64,000 nucleotides of DNA from a bacterium (GTDB lineage Bacteria; Electryoneota; Electryoneia; Electryoneales; Electryoneaceae), in the NCBI GenBank assembly GCA_020444425.1, contig JAHLLB010000009.1, positions 1 through 64,000 of the forward strand. The letters are read 5' to 3'. A program made the translations under genes and the position numbers. Shown one piece after another: positions 35,285 through 45,182 of the stretch; within the stretch, counting starts at the first letter, position 1, and every line of letters starts with the position of its first letter. The notes below the pieces were generated by a model. The model searched no databases. It had not been told where the DNA came from and was given only the letters and a program-made list of their open reading frames with translations.

Positions 35285-36565
35285 ATGAAGTCGGCAAAAG
35301 TAGTCGTTTGGATTGCGATCGTTGTGCTGAGCCTGGTAAGCCTGGCGCACGCGGACAATGGGCAGATCTTTTCGAAGGAAGAAGTCTGGCAGATCGTGCC
35401 CGCGATGGAAGAGGGATTCTACAAGATCCAGATTATCCTCAAGCGGGGATTGTACCTGGATTTGAGCCGGATCCCGGAAATTGAGCTGGACGACAACTGG
35501 AAGTTGCGTGATGGTTGGGGCCATAAACTGACCATTCGCGAGATTACGCCGAAGGCGACAACCTCCGGCATTTCGCAGATCATCATCACGCTGAAGAAAG
35601 ACCCGCTCAGCTCTGTCACGTTGGATTTCAAGAACAATCGTCTCGGTGTTGCCCGCCGTTTGAATACGATTGCGAGCGACGGTGGCCGGATCGCGTACAC
35701 CGACCACGACGCATTCTACACGCAGGCGTATCCGACGACTGTTCAGGTGGAGCGTGTGCTGGATCAGGCAGCAATGGTGTCGCTGTCTTACGATCTGCAG
35801 GCGGTGGTGATCGGGTACAACGCGCTGCGCACGTCTGAGTTCAAGCCCCTCGCCTGGCGCTACCAGTTGAACCTGGGTTCGGAAGGTACGTTTGGCAGCT
35901 TGTCGCGTGTCCGCAACGGCACCGAGTCCTTCCTCAAGGCGCAAGCGACTCGTTTCCACATGACGACCTTCAACCGCACGCTGCAGGTTGAAACTTATGT
36001 CGGCTACCTGTTCGAGACGGCGCTGGATCAGCGCACGGAACAGATGCTGCAGGTGCGGAACAAGACCTTGGGCGCGGGGTTCGAAGTTGAGATTCCGTAC
36101 ACGAACTTCCTTGCAAAGCTCGAGCTGGACAAGCAGATGACGCGTGACGTCGCGCCGATGCGTTTCCGTTACGATCACTACTGGTCGGGCAAGGACCACC
36201 AGGGATGGAGCACCCCGTCCCGGAATATCATTGAGTTGGACTGGGAGCTGCCGTTCTCGCGCTTCCTGATCCTCGACTTGGGCTATCAGTACAATACGTT
36301 CGCGATGCCACTGCCGATTTTCGTGCAGGGTGATGGCGGGGCGATCAGCCGGGAACGGATCCCGGATGCGTCCTACTACCATGTGCGTGTCGCGCAGGAA
36401 CTGGCATTCCTCCTGGATGCCATCGGCGACATTCCGTTGCTGGACATCAAGGACTCGGCGTTCATCGCAAACAACTTCTTCTATTTCGAATATGCATCCG
36501 GTCGTCAAGCCCCGGCATTTGAGAACCGGATCGAACGTAAGGTCGGAATTAGCGTTAGCTTCTAG
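35285..36565 (+). CDS. Exported beta-barrel-like protein, 426 residues
   Basis: The protein has a signal peptide (VVVWIAIVVLSLVSLAHA). The first 100 mature residues are not obviously barrel-like (IFSKEEVWQIVPAMEEGFYK). From about residue 110 long alternating strands appear (AAMVSLSYDLQAVVIGYNAL; LQVETYVGYLFETALD; FLILDLGYQYNTFAMPL) and the chain ends KVGISVSF, the terminal aromatic expected for recognition by the BAM machinery. It may be a porin-like protein with a periplasmic N-terminal part. No family is recognised. GGGAGG precedes the ATG. Confidence 0.75.
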   Translation: MKSAKVVVWIAIVVLSLVSLAHADNGQIFSKEEVWQIVPAMEEGFYKIQIILKRGLYLDLSRIPEIELDDNWKLRDGWGHKLTIREITPKATTSGISQIIITLKKDPLSSVTLDFKNNRLGVARRLNTIASDGGRIAYTDHDAFYTQAYPTTVQVERVLDQAAMVSLSYDLQAVVIGYNALRTSEFKPLAWRYQLNLGSEGTFGSLSRVRNGTESFLKAQATRFHMTTFNRTLQVETYVGYLFETALDQRTEQMLQVRNKTLGAGFEVEIPYTNFLAKLELDKQMTRDVAPMRFRYDHYWSGKDHQGWSTPSRNIIELDWELPFSRFLILDLGYQYNTFAMPLPIFVQGDGGAISRERIPDASYYHVRVAQELAFLLDAIGDIPLLDIKDSAFIANNFFYFEYASGRQAPAFENRIERKVGISVSF

Positions 36566-36788
36566 ATTCCAGCCGGTATCTGAAGTAACCTCCCAGCCCG
36601 CGCTGCCGTCCCTGCTGATGCAGGGTACGGGTGGCGTGGGCTTTTCGCTCTCCTCCAACCCTGCGGTCGGACGCTCGTGGCTCAGTCCGCCCATATTAAT
36701 GAGGCTGAATCCTCCCCGGGAGATGCGGCTCCCCATTTGATTTTGCTACTATGCAGATTGACAGGGAATTTGAACCGGATATTCCGCA

Positions 36789-37661
36789 ATGCCAATCCTG
36801 CAGCTGATGCGGCCCAGCCAATGGGTCAAGAATAGCCTGGTGTTCGCGGCGCTGATCTTCTCCGGGGCGTATCTCTACCCGGAAGATTGGATCGTCGCGC
36901 TGCTGGCTTTTGCGGGGTTCTCGTTGACCGCGAGCGGGATTTACGCGGTCAATGACGTGCTCGACGTCAAGTATGACCGTCTGCACCCGGTAAAACGGAA
37001 CCGTCCGGTGGCGTCTGGCAGGATTTCTCCGTTGGGAGCGATCCTCATCGCGGTGGTCCTTATTGCCGCCGGGATCGGGATCAGCCTGTGGATCAACACG
37101 GCGGCGGCGATCATCGCGGCGGCGTATGTAGTGCTGATGCTGCTGTACAGTGTGTGGTTGAAGCACGTGATGCTGCTGGATGTGTTGATCATCGCGATTG
37201 GGTTGACCATGCGCGCGGTGTATGGCGCCGAGGCGATCGAGGTCAGCATCTCGCACTGGCTGGTGATTTGTGCCTTCCTGATTTCGCTGATGCTCGCGTT
37301 GGTGAAACGGCGGCAGGAGCTGGTGCGTATTGGAGAGGAGCTGGATAAAGGCCGTCGCAGCCTGCGTTCCGCACCGCCGCTGACGGCTTGGGATCAGTGG
37401 ATCAATTCGATTGCCGGGATCACGATCCTGGCGTACATCCTGTACACGGTGGACGAGCGAACTCTCGCGCATGTGGGCTCCTCTCACCTCTTGTACACGA
37501 CTCCGTTTGTGATCTACGGCATCTTTCGTTACCTCGGACAAGTGCAACGTACACAAACGGGTGAGGATCCCACGGATGCCCTGCTGCAGGACACGGGGAT
37601 TCGCATCGCGGTGATTGGCTGGCTGGTGATGGTGTTGCTGGTTCTTGGAGGAACGATATAA
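36789..37661 (+). CDS. UbiA-family decaprenyl-phosphate phosphoribosyltransferase-like protein
   Basis: The 290-residue membrane protein has about nine helices and the prenyltransferase motif NDVLDVKYDRLHPVKRNRPV, i.e. NDxxDxxxD with Asp56, 59 and 63. It starts LMRPSQWVKNSLVFAALIFSG, the form typical of the phosphoribosyl-polyprenyl-phosphate synthases (Rv3806c/UbiA group) rather than quinone enzymes. These join PRPP to a polyprenyl phosphate. The next two genes are DprE1- and DprE2-like, which supports the assignment. It is the first gene of a four-gene operon with 14 bp to the next start. The ribosome site is weak. Confidence 0.88.
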   Translation: MPILQLMRPSQWVKNSLVFAALIFSGAYLYPEDWIVALLAFAGFSLTASGIYAVNDVLDVKYDRLHPVKRNRPVASGRISPLGAILIAVVLIAAGIGISLWINTAAAIIAAAYVVLMLLYSVWLKHVMLLDVLIIAIGLTMRAVYGAEAIEVSISHWLVICAFLISLMLALVKRRQELVRIGEELDKGRRSLRSAPPLTAWDQWINSIAGITILAYILYTVDERTLAHVGSSHLLYTTPFVIYGIFRYLGQVQRTQTGEDPTDALLQDTGIRIAVIGWLVMVLLVLGGTI

Positions 37662-37675
37662 GTGATGGACGAACA

Positions 37676-39049
37676 ATGACATCTTGGCATCAGGAAACGA
37701 TTGCTGGCTGGGGACGGTCCCGTGTCAGCGTGACCCACGCCGGCGATCCGCGCCGGGTGGAAGAATTGCCGGACTATGTCGCGGAGCGCAAGCATCTTGT
37801 CGCCCGCGGCCTGGGCCGCAGTTACGGTGACGCCTCGCTGAACACCGGCCAGGCTGTGGTACGGATGGAATCCGTCGACCGGGCGGTGGAGTTTGACCGT
37901 GAGCAGGGACGGATCGTGTGCGAAGCGGGGATGAGCCTCGACGATCTGATCACGATCACCTTGCCCTCGGGCTGGTTTCCGGCGGTAACTCCGGGCACGC
38001 GTTACGTATCCGTTGGCGGCTGCATCGCCTCGGACGTTCATGGCAAGAACCATCACGTCGCGGGCACATTTTCGCAGCACGTGAACTGGGTCGAGCTGCT
38101 GACGGCGGACGGAAGCATCGTCCGTTGCAGCGCCGAGGACAACGCCGACCTGTTTCACGCCACCGCTGGCGGAATGGGTCTGACCGGGATCATCGTGCGC
38201 GCGTGCCTGCAGTTGCAGAAAGTGGATTCGTCGTACCTGATGGTTCGCCGGGAGCGCACGCTGACCTTGCAGGACACGATGCGGGCACTGGTCGAGGGCG
38301 ATCGGGAATGGGACGCGACGGTCGCATGGCTGGATGGTGTCGCCCCCGAGACTCGCATGGGACGGGGCGAGGTGATACTCGGACGGCACATCGGCCGTGA
38401 CGAACTGCCGGAACGTCTGGCGTACAACCCGTTCCGTTCATTGGACGAGCCACTGGTCGACCTTCCTGTCGACATGCCGTTCAGTATGGTGCATCGCAGC
38501 GTGGTGCGCGCGTTCAACCAGTTCCGCTTCAGCCGTATTCAGGAAGGCGACAGCTTCGAAAACGTGCGGCAGTTTTACTACCCGCTGGACGTTGCACAGG
38601 GCTGGAACCGGCTGTACGGTCCGCACGGTTTCCACCAGTATCAGTTCGTGATCGGAGATGATGACGCGGAGTCGTTGATCGGCGACTTGTTGTACCGGTT
38701 CCACCGCAGTGGATTGGTTGCGTCGCTGGTGGTGTTGAAGCGATTTGGCGCGGAAAGCGGCTGGCTGTCGTTTCCGAAACCCGGCTGGACGCTGGCGGTG
38801 GACACTCCGAGCAACATGCGTCTGTTCGAGTTGCTGGAGGAATTTGACGAACGGATCGTGGCGGACGGGGGCCGCATCTACCTCGCCAAGGACAGTCGCC
38901 TGGCGCCGGATCGTTTCCGCCGGATGTACCCGGAGTATGCCAACAAGTGGCTGGACGTGAAACGCAAATACGACCCGGAATGCCGCTTCTCATCTGACTT
39001 ATCGCGGCGCTTGCGGATCGATGATGATGTGCTGGGGGACGGGGCATGA
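37676..39049 (+). CDS. dprE1: FAD-dependent decaprenylphosphoryl-ribose oxidase-like protein (DprE1)
   Basis: The 457-residue protein is a VAO-type flavoenzyme. It has HLVARGLGRSYGDASLN (about 40-56), TPGTRYVSVGGCIASD and VHGKNHHVAGTF (121-132; His122 and Lys124 match the DprE1 active-site segment), and GGMGLTGIIVRA. DprE1 oxidises the 2-hydroxyl of polyprenyl-phosphoryl-ribose to the keto form, the first half of epimerisation to arabinose. Its stop overlaps the next gene by four bases, as expected of a pathway pair. Whether the C-terminal lid cysteine of mycobacterial DprE1 is conserved cannot be settled without alignment. Confidence 0.9.
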   Translation: MTSWHQETIAGWGRSRVSVTHAGDPRRVEELPDYVAERKHLVARGLGRSYGDASLNTGQAVVRMESVDRAVEFDREQGRIVCEAGMSLDDLITITLPSGWFPAVTPGTRYVSVGGCIASDVHGKNHHVAGTFSQHVNWVELLTADGSIVRCSAEDNADLFHATAGGMGLTGIIVRACLQLQKVDSSYLMVRRERTLTLQDTMRALVEGDREWDATVAWLDGVAPETRMGRGEVILGRHIGRDELPERLAYNPFRSLDEPLVDLPVDMPFSMVHRSVVRAFNQFRFSRIQEGDSFENVRQFYYPLDVAQGWNRLYGPHGFHQYQFVIGDDDAESLIGDLLYRFHRSGLVASLVVLKRFGAESGWLSFPKPGWTLAVDTPSNMRLFELLEEFDERIVADGGRIYLAKDSRLAPDRFRRMYPEYANKWLDVKRKYDPECRFSSDLSRRLRIDDDVLGDGA

Positions 39050-39789
39050 TACAGAACTGGATCATTGCGGGAGCGACCGGCGGATTGGGATCGGCAATCG
39101 CACGCGAACTGGCGGATCACGGCTGCAGCCTTAGCGTGTTGGCAACGGAAAAGAGCCGGGAGGTGCTCGAACAAAACGCCCGCGACCTCGGCATCCGTTC
39201 CGGAGAAGAGGTCAAGACGAAGGTCTTCGACGCCCTCAAAACCGACGACTGGTCCGCTCTGATCGATGAGATGCGCCCCAACCCGAAGGAACCGTTTGGA
39301 GTCATCTGGGCTGCCGGGGTACTGTCCCCACAGAAGGATTTGCAGAACGATCTCACCCGCGCCCAACATGACCATCAGCTGAATTACGTAGCAGCGATGC
39401 AATTCCTCGAGGCGGCGGTGGCGCAGATGAAACCGTTGGACGAAGGGCATGTCGTCGCGCTTGGCAGTCCGGCTGGCGATCGTGGTCGGCGGTCGAATTA
39501 TTTCTACGGTGCGTCGAAAGCGGCATTGCACACATACATTGAGGGCTTGCAGCATCGACTCGCCACCTCCGCGATCCGTGTCACACTGGTTAAGCCCGGC
39601 CCGACTCGTACGCGAATGACCGCCGGGATACAGAAACCGCTGATGTCCGACCCGAAACAGCAGGCGAAACGTATCGTGCAGGCGATCCGTGACGGGAAAC
39701 CGTTGATCTACACACCACCGATCTGGTGGCCGGTGATGTGCATCGTGCGCCATTTGCCACGCTTCATCTTCTACCGTCTGGATTTCTGA
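39046..39789 (+). CDS. dprE2: SDR family reductase, DprE2-like
   Basis: The 247-residue short-chain dehydrogenase has the nucleotide-binding GATGGLGSAIARELAD at its start, the WAAGVLSP strand (NNAG equivalent), a Ser in ALGSPAGDRG and the catalytic YxxxK as YGASK. It matches DprE2, which reduces the 2-keto intermediate with NADH to give polyprenyl-phosphoryl-arabinose. It overlaps dprE1 by four bases, and its stop overlaps the next ATG by one base. The C-terminal 35 residues (PPIWWPVMCIVRHLPRFIFY) are hydrophobic and may dock at the membrane. Confidence 0.9.
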   Translation: MIQNWIIAGATGGLGSAIARELADHGCSLSVLATEKSREVLEQNARDLGIRSGEEVKTKVFDALKTDDWSALIDEMRPNPKEPFGVIWAAGVLSPQKDLQNDLTRAQHDHQLNYVAAMQFLEAAVAQMKPLDEGHVVALGSPAGDRGRRSNYFYGASKAALHTYIEGLQHRLATSAIRVTLVKPGPTRTRMTAGIQKPLMSDPKQQAKRIVQAIRDGKPLIYTPPIWWPVMCIVRHLPRFIFYRLDF

Positions 39790-40319
39790 TGGCACCTCAT
39801 CGACAAGGCCTCGCCAAACCGGGCGTCACCGGTATCGAAAATGAAAACGCGGTCGGTCCGATCCGTCGCTGGCTGACGAAGATCTTCGGCACCGGTCTCG
39901 GCACTGGCTATGCTCCTTACGCACACGGCACCGCCGCCAGCGCGTTGCTGGTGCTGTTGTGGGTGCTGTTCGTGCCGAAGAACCGGCGTACGGAGTGGAA
40001 GGTCGCGCTGGCGTTGAATGCGGTCAGCGTGCCGCTCAGTGCGTGGGGCGAACGGATGTGGGGTGAGGATCCGGGCCGGATTACGATTGACGAGTTCGCC
40101 GGTCAGGCGATCGCGTTGACCGCGATTCCGTCGCGGCGGCTGCCGTGGTTGATCATGGCGTTCCTGCTCTTCCGCCTGTTTGACGTCTTCAAGCTGCCGT
40201 GGACCCGGCGCAACGTTGAGACAATCCCCAGCGGCTGGGGTGTCACACTGGACGACACGCTAGCGGGCGTGTTCGCGTGGATCGTGATCTGGATCATGCG
40301 GCTCAGCCCGAAAAGGTAG
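39789..40319 (+). CDS. pgpA: Phosphatidylglycerophosphatase A family protein
   Basis: The 176-residue protein matches the PgpA fold: GTGLGTGYAPYAHGTAAS near the start, WGEDPGRITIDEFAGQ with the key Asp101, LFRLFDVFKLPWTR and WGVTLDDTLAGV. PgpA dephosphorylates phosphatidylglycerol phosphate in the inner membrane. As the last gene of the UbiA-dprE1-dprE2 unit (TGATG overlap) it could instead, or also, remove the 5-phosphate from phosphoribosyl-polyprenyl-phosphate, a step with no other candidate here; this is inference. The frame extends 21 codons into dprE2, but ATG 39789 is where PgpA begins. Its stop abuts the stop of the opposing nitroreductase. Confidence 0.88.
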   Translation: MAPHRQGLAKPGVTGIENENAVGPIRRWLTKIFGTGLGTGYAPYAHGTAASALLVLLWVLFVPKNRRTEWKVALALNAVSVPLSAWGERMWGEDPGRITIDEFAGQAIALTAIPSRRLPWLIMAFLLFRLFDVFKLPWTRRNVETIPSGWGVTLDDTLAGVFAWIVIWIMRLSPKR

Positions 40320-40898
40320 TTACCCCTTGTTCCCTGTCAGCACCATGTACAGCGTCTCCCCGGCCGGGAGATCCAGCTCCGCTTTGTCGAATCCTGCGGC
40401 GGGAGTCGCGGCGAGGCCCAGCGCGGTTGCCTGCAACAAGATGTTCTGCGCGACGTGACCGGCTTCCAGGTTCAGCGAATGAATCGCCCGCGCCCCGACC
40501 CTGGCTTCCATCTTTTCGACCCCACCGGCAATCAGCACCGCCACCGCCGCACGCTTCACCACCTCCTGCCCGCCGGAAAGGGCGACCAGATGGTCCATTT
40601 CCGGACCGTTTGGGACCGGCGAGAGCGCGTGTTCACGTGGGTGGTAACGATACGCGCCGGATTCGAGCCCGTCCACGCGTGCCGCAACCACGTACAACTC
40701 CAGCGGATAGACGCCATACCCGGACGGCGCAGTGCGATGCCCGTGCTCATCGGTGATCCCCTGCCCCGCCCACAGCAGTTGGCTCAGGTCGGACAAGGGT
40801 ATCGGATCCGGCCCGATGTTACGGATGGTCCGGCGAACAGCAAGAGTGTGTTCCAGCGATACCTCGCTGTCCTTTCGCGGAGTGGGTAACGAGATCAT
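40320..40898 (-). CDS. SagB/ThcOx-type nitroreductase family protein
   Basis: The 192-residue FMN protein has the short nitroreductase fold of the SagB group: [86 protein letters not shown] and the final [13 protein letters not shown]. Relatives act as stand-alone reductases or azoline dehydrogenases in peptide natural-product clusters; no such cluster is visible here. The ATG at 40898 has GAGGAGAAC upstream. It is divergent from kbl. Confidence 0.88.
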   Translation of the reverse strand: MISLPTPRKDSEVSLEHTLAVRRTIRNIGPDPIPLSDLSQLLWAGQGITDEHGHRTAPSGYGVYPLELYVVAARVDGLESGAYRYHPREHALSPVPNGPEMDHLVALSGGQEVVKRAAVAVLIAGGVEKMEARVGARAIHSLNLEAGHVAQNILLQATALGLAATPAAGFDKAELDLPAGETLYMVLTGNKG

Positions 40899-41090
40899 TG
40901 TGTTCTCCTCAGCGTGTGTTCTACTGCCGGGAAGGTACAATACGGTGACGTGGATGTACCATCAATCCGCCAGGCACTGCTCGGACAGATTTCTCCACCT
41001 GGAGGTGAAGCCGCTCCACCCCTGCCGGAGCCAACTCGATTTCCTATCTTCCAGCCATCACAACAACGATCACATGCGAGGGAGCGATTC

Positions 41091-42284
41091 ATGTTTGGTG
41101 AGATGCAGGAGTATCTGCGGCGTGAATTGGCGGGAATTCGTGCCGCCGGTCTGTTCAAGGAAGAGCGCATCATTCAGACGCCCCAGGGTCCGCAGATCCA
41201 GGTCCCGCAGGGCGAGGTGCTCAACTTTTGTGCGAACAACTACCTCGGCCTGTCCGCGCATCCGGCGTTGATGGACGCCGCCCGGGAAGGGCTGGAGGAA
41301 TGGGGTTACGGCCTCTCCAGTGTGCGCTTCATTTGTGGTACGCAGGGTGTGCATAAGCAGCTCGAGAAGCGCATCTCCGACTTCCTTATCAAGGATGATA
41401 CGATCCTCTTCTCCTCCTGCTTCGATGCAAACGGCGCGTTGTTCGAGCCGCTGCTTGGCCCGGAAGACGCGATCATCTCGGACGCGCTGAACCACGCGTC
41501 GATCATTGATGGCATCCGCCTCTGCAAGGCTCAGCGATACCGTTTCAAGCACGCCGACATGGCCGATCTCGAGGAACAGCTGAAGAAGTCGCAGGATCAA
41601 CGTTTCCGGATGATCTTCACCGACGGCGTGTTCTCGATGGACGGCGACATGGCGAAGTTGCCGGAGATTGTTGCGCTGGCGGAGAAGTACGACGCGCTGG
41701 TCGGTGTGGACGATTCCCACGCCACCGGTTTCATCGGCAAGACCGGTCGCGGCACCCCGGAACACTTCGGCGTGCTGGACAAGATCGACGTGATCACCTC
41801 GACGCTCGGCAAGGCGATGGGCGGCGCGAGCGGCGGCTTCATCGCGGGCCGGCAGGAGATTATCGACCTGCTGCGTCAGCGGGGACGCCCGTACCTGTTC
41901 AGCAACACACTGAGCCCGGTGATCGCGAAGGCGTCGATCCGTGCCTTTGACCTGATCGACGAGTCCGAGGAACTGATCGCCAATTTGCACCGCAACACCG
42001 ACTACTTCCGCAAGGTGATGACCGACCTCGGCTTCGACATCAAACCGGGCGAGAGCCCGATAGTCCCGATCATGATTTACGATGCTCCGAAGGCGCAGAA
42101 GTTCGCCAACCGTCTGCTCGAGGAAGGCATTTACGTGATCGGCTTCTTCTACCCGGTGGTGCCGAAGGGCGAAGCGCGCATCCGTGTGCAGCTGAGCGCC
42201 GCGCACACCCGTGAGCAACTCGATCTCGCGATGCGGGCCTTCGAGAAGGTCGGGCGTGAGTTGGGAGTGCTCACAAAAGACTGA
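41091..42284 (+). CDS. kbl: Glycine C-acetyltransferase (2-amino-3-ketobutyrate CoA ligase)
   Basis: The 397-residue PLP enzyme has the alpha-oxoamine synthase pattern: [54 protein letters not shown] and the PLP lysine Lys241 in [14 protein letters not shown]. Length and motifs fit Kbl, which splits 2-amino-3-ketobutyrate into glycine and acetyl-CoA in threonine breakdown, over the related biotin or heme synthases. The partner threonine dehydrogenase gene is not in the window. GAGGGAG lies before the ATG at 41091. A hairpin terminator follows. Confidence 0.93.
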   Translation: MFGEMQEYLRRELAGIRAAGLFKEERIIQTPQGPQIQVPQGEVLNFCANNYLGLSAHPALMDAAREGLEEWGYGLSSVRFICGTQGVHKQLEKRISDFLIKDDTILFSSCFDANGALFEPLLGPEDAIISDALNHASIIDGIRLCKAQRYRFKHADMADLEEQLKKSQDQRFRMIFTDGVFSMDGDMAKLPEIVALAEKYDALVGVDDSHATGFIGKTGRGTPEHFGVLDKIDVITSTLGKAMGGASGGFIAGRQEIIDLLRQRGRPYLFSNTLSPVIAKASIRAFDLIDESEELIANLHRNTDYFRKVMTDLGFDIKPGESPIVPIMIYDAPKAQKFANRLLEEGIYVIGFFYPVVPKGEARIRVQLSAAHTREQLDLAMRAFEKVGRELGVLTKD

Positions 42285-42316
42285 TCAGATTCGATGAAGA
42301 TACTCGTGACTCAGAG

Positions 42317-42345
42317 AACCCCGGGCAACTGTCCGGGGTTGCTTT
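42317..42345 (+). terminator. Probable terminator of kbl
   Basis: A perfect 8-bp stem AACCCCGG/CCGGGGTT (42317-42324 with 42333-42340) is followed by GCTTTG on the plus strand, 33 bp past the kbl stop. The T-run is short. Confidence 0.6.
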
Positions 42346-42458
42346 GTTGGTGCGCGGCTCGTGGTGGATGAAACCATTACGATCGTCTGCGCTGAGTGAC
42401 TGGCCGGACGCTACCTTTCGTACAAGCCCCCGAGGTTGTGCGCGTACGGAGGTGCGTC

Positions 42459-43817
42459 ATGCGTTTGCCGGCACCCATCAGCTTGATCGTATTCCTGCTT
42501 CTACTCGCTGCGTTCCCGTTGTTCGCGGATCCTGTGCAGACGGTCGCTCCGGGCCGTGTATGGATCACGGTGGACGATCACGAGGTCTGCATTCCGGCGA
42601 TTTCCAGCCATCCGATGAACCAGCAGTTGCCGGAAATCACCCGTGCGATTATCGTCAACCCTCATTACCAGCGGGAAATCGTCAACGTCTTCAACCTGCT
42701 GGCCAACTCCGCGCAGAACCACGGTGTCACAGATGATCTGCTGATTGTCGGGCTGCAATATCTCGTCGCGACCGATGTACTGTACCACGATCTGCCGGAT
42801 GACGTTTTGTACTGGACCCTGAATACGTGGCAATGGGGCCATGAGTCCGAGGATCTGCCCGAGTTGCCGCGTCCCGTATTTGCCAGCAGCTACACATTCA
42901 TTGACAGCACGGCGCACCGCATCGCCGATCTCTGCCCGAACCTCGAACTGCTGATGGTGATGGGTCAGTCCGCCGGTGCGGGAATGACGCAGCGGTATGC
43001 CGGTGGCACGACGCTGCCGGGCGAGTTCGACTCGTTCACAGTCACCTTTCTCAGCTCCTGCCTCGGGCACCTGATGTACTTGAACGAGGAACGGCGCGAG
43101 CTCGGCACCAACGATGTCTTCACCCTCCCGCCCGCCAGCCAGATCGCCCGTTGCCCGGGCTACAACATGTATCCCTACGGGCTGGAAGATTTGAACAGCT
43201 ACATGGCCGCACAGGGTGCAGACGCCATCCGTCAACGCTACCCGACCCGCTGGTTCGTCTACCTCACCGGCTCACTGGACAACCAGCTGCTGCCGACGTT
43301 CTGTCCAGTCCTGTTCCAAGGCTTCCAACGAGTGCAGAAGCACCGCGTCTTCTGGAATTACCTGAACTATTTGTACGGTCCAGCGATCCAATTCCGGCAG
43401 CGGATGTTTGTCGTGGACGGTGTCGGCCATTCCACCTACGGCATGTTCAACAGCGACCTCGGCCGCTTCTTCCTCTTCGACTGGAACCCGGAAGCGGCGG
43501 ACGGTCCGGACCCTTTCGCACGGCAGGTTTCGAGGCAGGAATCCACAGTACCCTCGCCAGCCGTTCAGCTGAACGTTCACCCCAACCCGTTCAACGAACA
43601 GGTGTCCGTTACGGTGAAGGATCCCTCCGCGCGTGCACTCACCGTGACGTTGTATGATCTCCTCGGACGTCAGACGCTCCAGCGTGAACTCTCCGCATCG
43701 AGTGGCATCCGTACGCTGACAATCGATGCGTCTTCCCTCGCCAGCGGCATATACGTGCTGAATGTCAGCACCGGTGGCGAATCCCTCGCGAGCCGGCGTG
43801 TGGTCCTTTTACGCTGA
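42459..43817 (+). CDS. Secreted esterase-like alpha/beta hydrolase with T9SS sorting domain (paralogue A)
   Basis: The 452-residue precursor has a signal peptide (ISLIVFLLLLAAFPLFA) and a hydrolase-like domain: WITVDDHEVCIPAISSH, a GxSxG elbow in VMGQSAGAGMTQRYAGG, CPGYNMYPYGLEDLNSYMA and a late His in VVDGVGHSTYGM. The C-terminal 80 residues are a sorting domain of somewhat divergent form (VHPNPFNEQVSV, LYDLLGRQ, SLASGIYVLNV, RRVVLLR). It is clearly paralogous to the next two genes. The substrate is unknown; lipid or polyester hydrolysis is possible. The ATG at 42459 has GGAGG six bases upstream. Confidence 0.85.
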   Translation: MRLPAPISLIVFLLLLAAFPLFADPVQTVAPGRVWITVDDHEVCIPAISSHPMNQQLPEITRAIIVNPHYQREIVNVFNLLANSAQNHGVTDDLLIVGLQYLVATDVLYHDLPDDVLYWTLNTWQWGHESEDLPELPRPVFASSYTFIDSTAHRIADLCPNLELLMVMGQSAGAGMTQRYAGGTTLPGEFDSFTVTFLSSCLGHLMYLNEERRELGTNDVFTLPPASQIARCPGYNMYPYGLEDLNSYMAAQGADAIRQRYPTRWFVYLTGSLDNQLLPTFCPVLFQGFQRVQKHRVFWNYLNYLYGPAIQFRQRMFVVDGVGHSTYGMFNSDLGRFFLFDWNPEAADGPDPFARQVSRQESTVPSPAVQLNVHPNPFNEQVSVTVKDPSARALTVTLYDLLGRQTLQRELSASSGIRTLTIDASSLASGIYVLNVSTGGESLASRRVVLLR

Positions 43818-43940
43818 AACCTGCAGTACTCCATCTAGTGTATACAATATCCACTGGACGGACAGGTCTTCGTACCGAAGAACAGCGAACGCCTGTTTGC
43901 TCCCTGTCTGCGGACGTGAACTCACATGATGGAGGTTATT

Positions 43941-45023
43941 TTGCAGAATCGAATCGTTTTCCTGGCTTTATTGTTTTTTCCGTTGTTGTTTGCCGCCTGT
44001 GATGACGGGCCGAACAACACGATCACCGGGAGCCCGTCCGACGATTTCATCGCACCGGACCGTTTCACGATGACCTACGACGACCACGAGGTGATGACGC
44101 CGATCGTAACCAGCCATTCTCTGGATGAGCAGCACCCTGACGTTGACCGCATCGTGCTGTTCATCCCGGGATCGGGCCGGAACGTGATGGACAAGTTCGA
44201 CATTATGACCGGCGCCGCAGCGGACGCCGGCCGCAGTGTATCCACCTGGGTCATCGGCGTGCAGTTTGTCGAGGACACCGACCTCGGTGTCTACGAGCTC
44301 GAACCCGAGAATCTGTATTGGCTGGATGAGGCGCATCTGTGGTCAACCGGATACTACGCGGAGGGACAGGTCTCCGGCGACCAGTCGCTTGAGATCAGCA
44401 GCTTCACCGTGCTCGACACACTCTGGACACGCATTCTCGAGCAGGCACCGAACACCGAAGTATTCATCATGACCGGAAATTCGGCAGGCGGCAGTTGCAC
44501 CCAGCATTACGCCACCGCAACGACCATCCCATCGCAGCATCCGGACGTGAAGTTCGGCTTCCTGCCGAGCAATATCGTGTCGGCGTTGTATTTCACCGCA
44601 GAACGCGCGGTTGCGGGCACGATGGACCAATTTGAGATTCCATCGGCCAGCGAAGTGGCGTCCTGTCCGGGGTATAACTCGTACCCGTTCGGCTTGATCG
44701 GACTCAACGAATACATAAGCCAGTTCTCGGACGATGAGCTGCGTACACGCTACGCCAGCCGTGACATGATTTACTTCGCCGGCAGCGAGGATCACTCCAA
44801 CTACGGCCAGTGCCAGCTGCTGATGATGGGCGAGGACAACATCGCGCGTAACCTGATCTACTACAATTACATCCAACACGTTTTCGGCGCTTCGATCACC
44901 GACCGTCAGCAGCAGGTGGTCGTAGAAGGCGCGGAACACCCTGGCCCGCAGATCTTCACGACAGCTGTCTACGAATCCGCCATGCTCGACTGGACACCGG
45001 GCACCAGCTTCGGCGGAAACTGA
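43941..45023 (+). CDS. Esterase-like lipoprotein (paralogue B)
   Basis: The 360-residue protein has a lipoprotein signal with lipobox LFAAC (Cys20) and lacks the sorting domain of paralogue A. Shared blocks are MTYDDHEVMTPIVTSHSLDE, FIMTGNSAGGSCTQHYA (GxSxG as GNSAG), CPGYNSYPFGLIGLNEYI and EGAEHPGP with the candidate catalytic His. The start is probably TTG 43941, because GGAGG lies five bases before it; the ATGs at 43926/43929 put a glutamate in the signal n-region and lack a ribosome site. It is probably lipid-anchored to the outer membrane. Confidence 0.83.
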   Translation: MQNRIVFLALLFFPLLFAACDDGPNNTITGSPSDDFIAPDRFTMTYDDHEVMTPIVTSHSLDEQHPDVDRIVLFIPGSGRNVMDKFDIMTGAAADAGRSVSTWVIGVQFVEDTDLGVYELEPENLYWLDEAHLWSTGYYAEGQVSGDQSLEISSFTVLDTLWTRILEQAPNTEVFIMTGNSAGGSCTQHYATATTIPSQHPDVKFGFLPSNIVSALYFTAERAVAGTMDQFEIPSASEVASCPGYNSYPFGLIGLNEYISQFSDDELRTRYASRDMIYFAGSEDHSNYGQCQLLMMGEDNIARNLIYYNYIQHVFGASITDRQQQVVVEGAEHPGPQIFTTAVYESAMLDWTPGTSFGGN

Positions 45024-45182
45024 CTTTCTGTAGCAAGACATTGACCCGCGCGGCTGCCTGTTATAGACAGGCGGCCGTGTCTCGATCCGTGTTGAACCGG
45101 CCAAGCTTGAGCGAGATTCAACAGGCCGGTTCGTGTACCTTTCCCGCACTCCAACATGAACTTCACGGGGGTTTGGGGTCCG

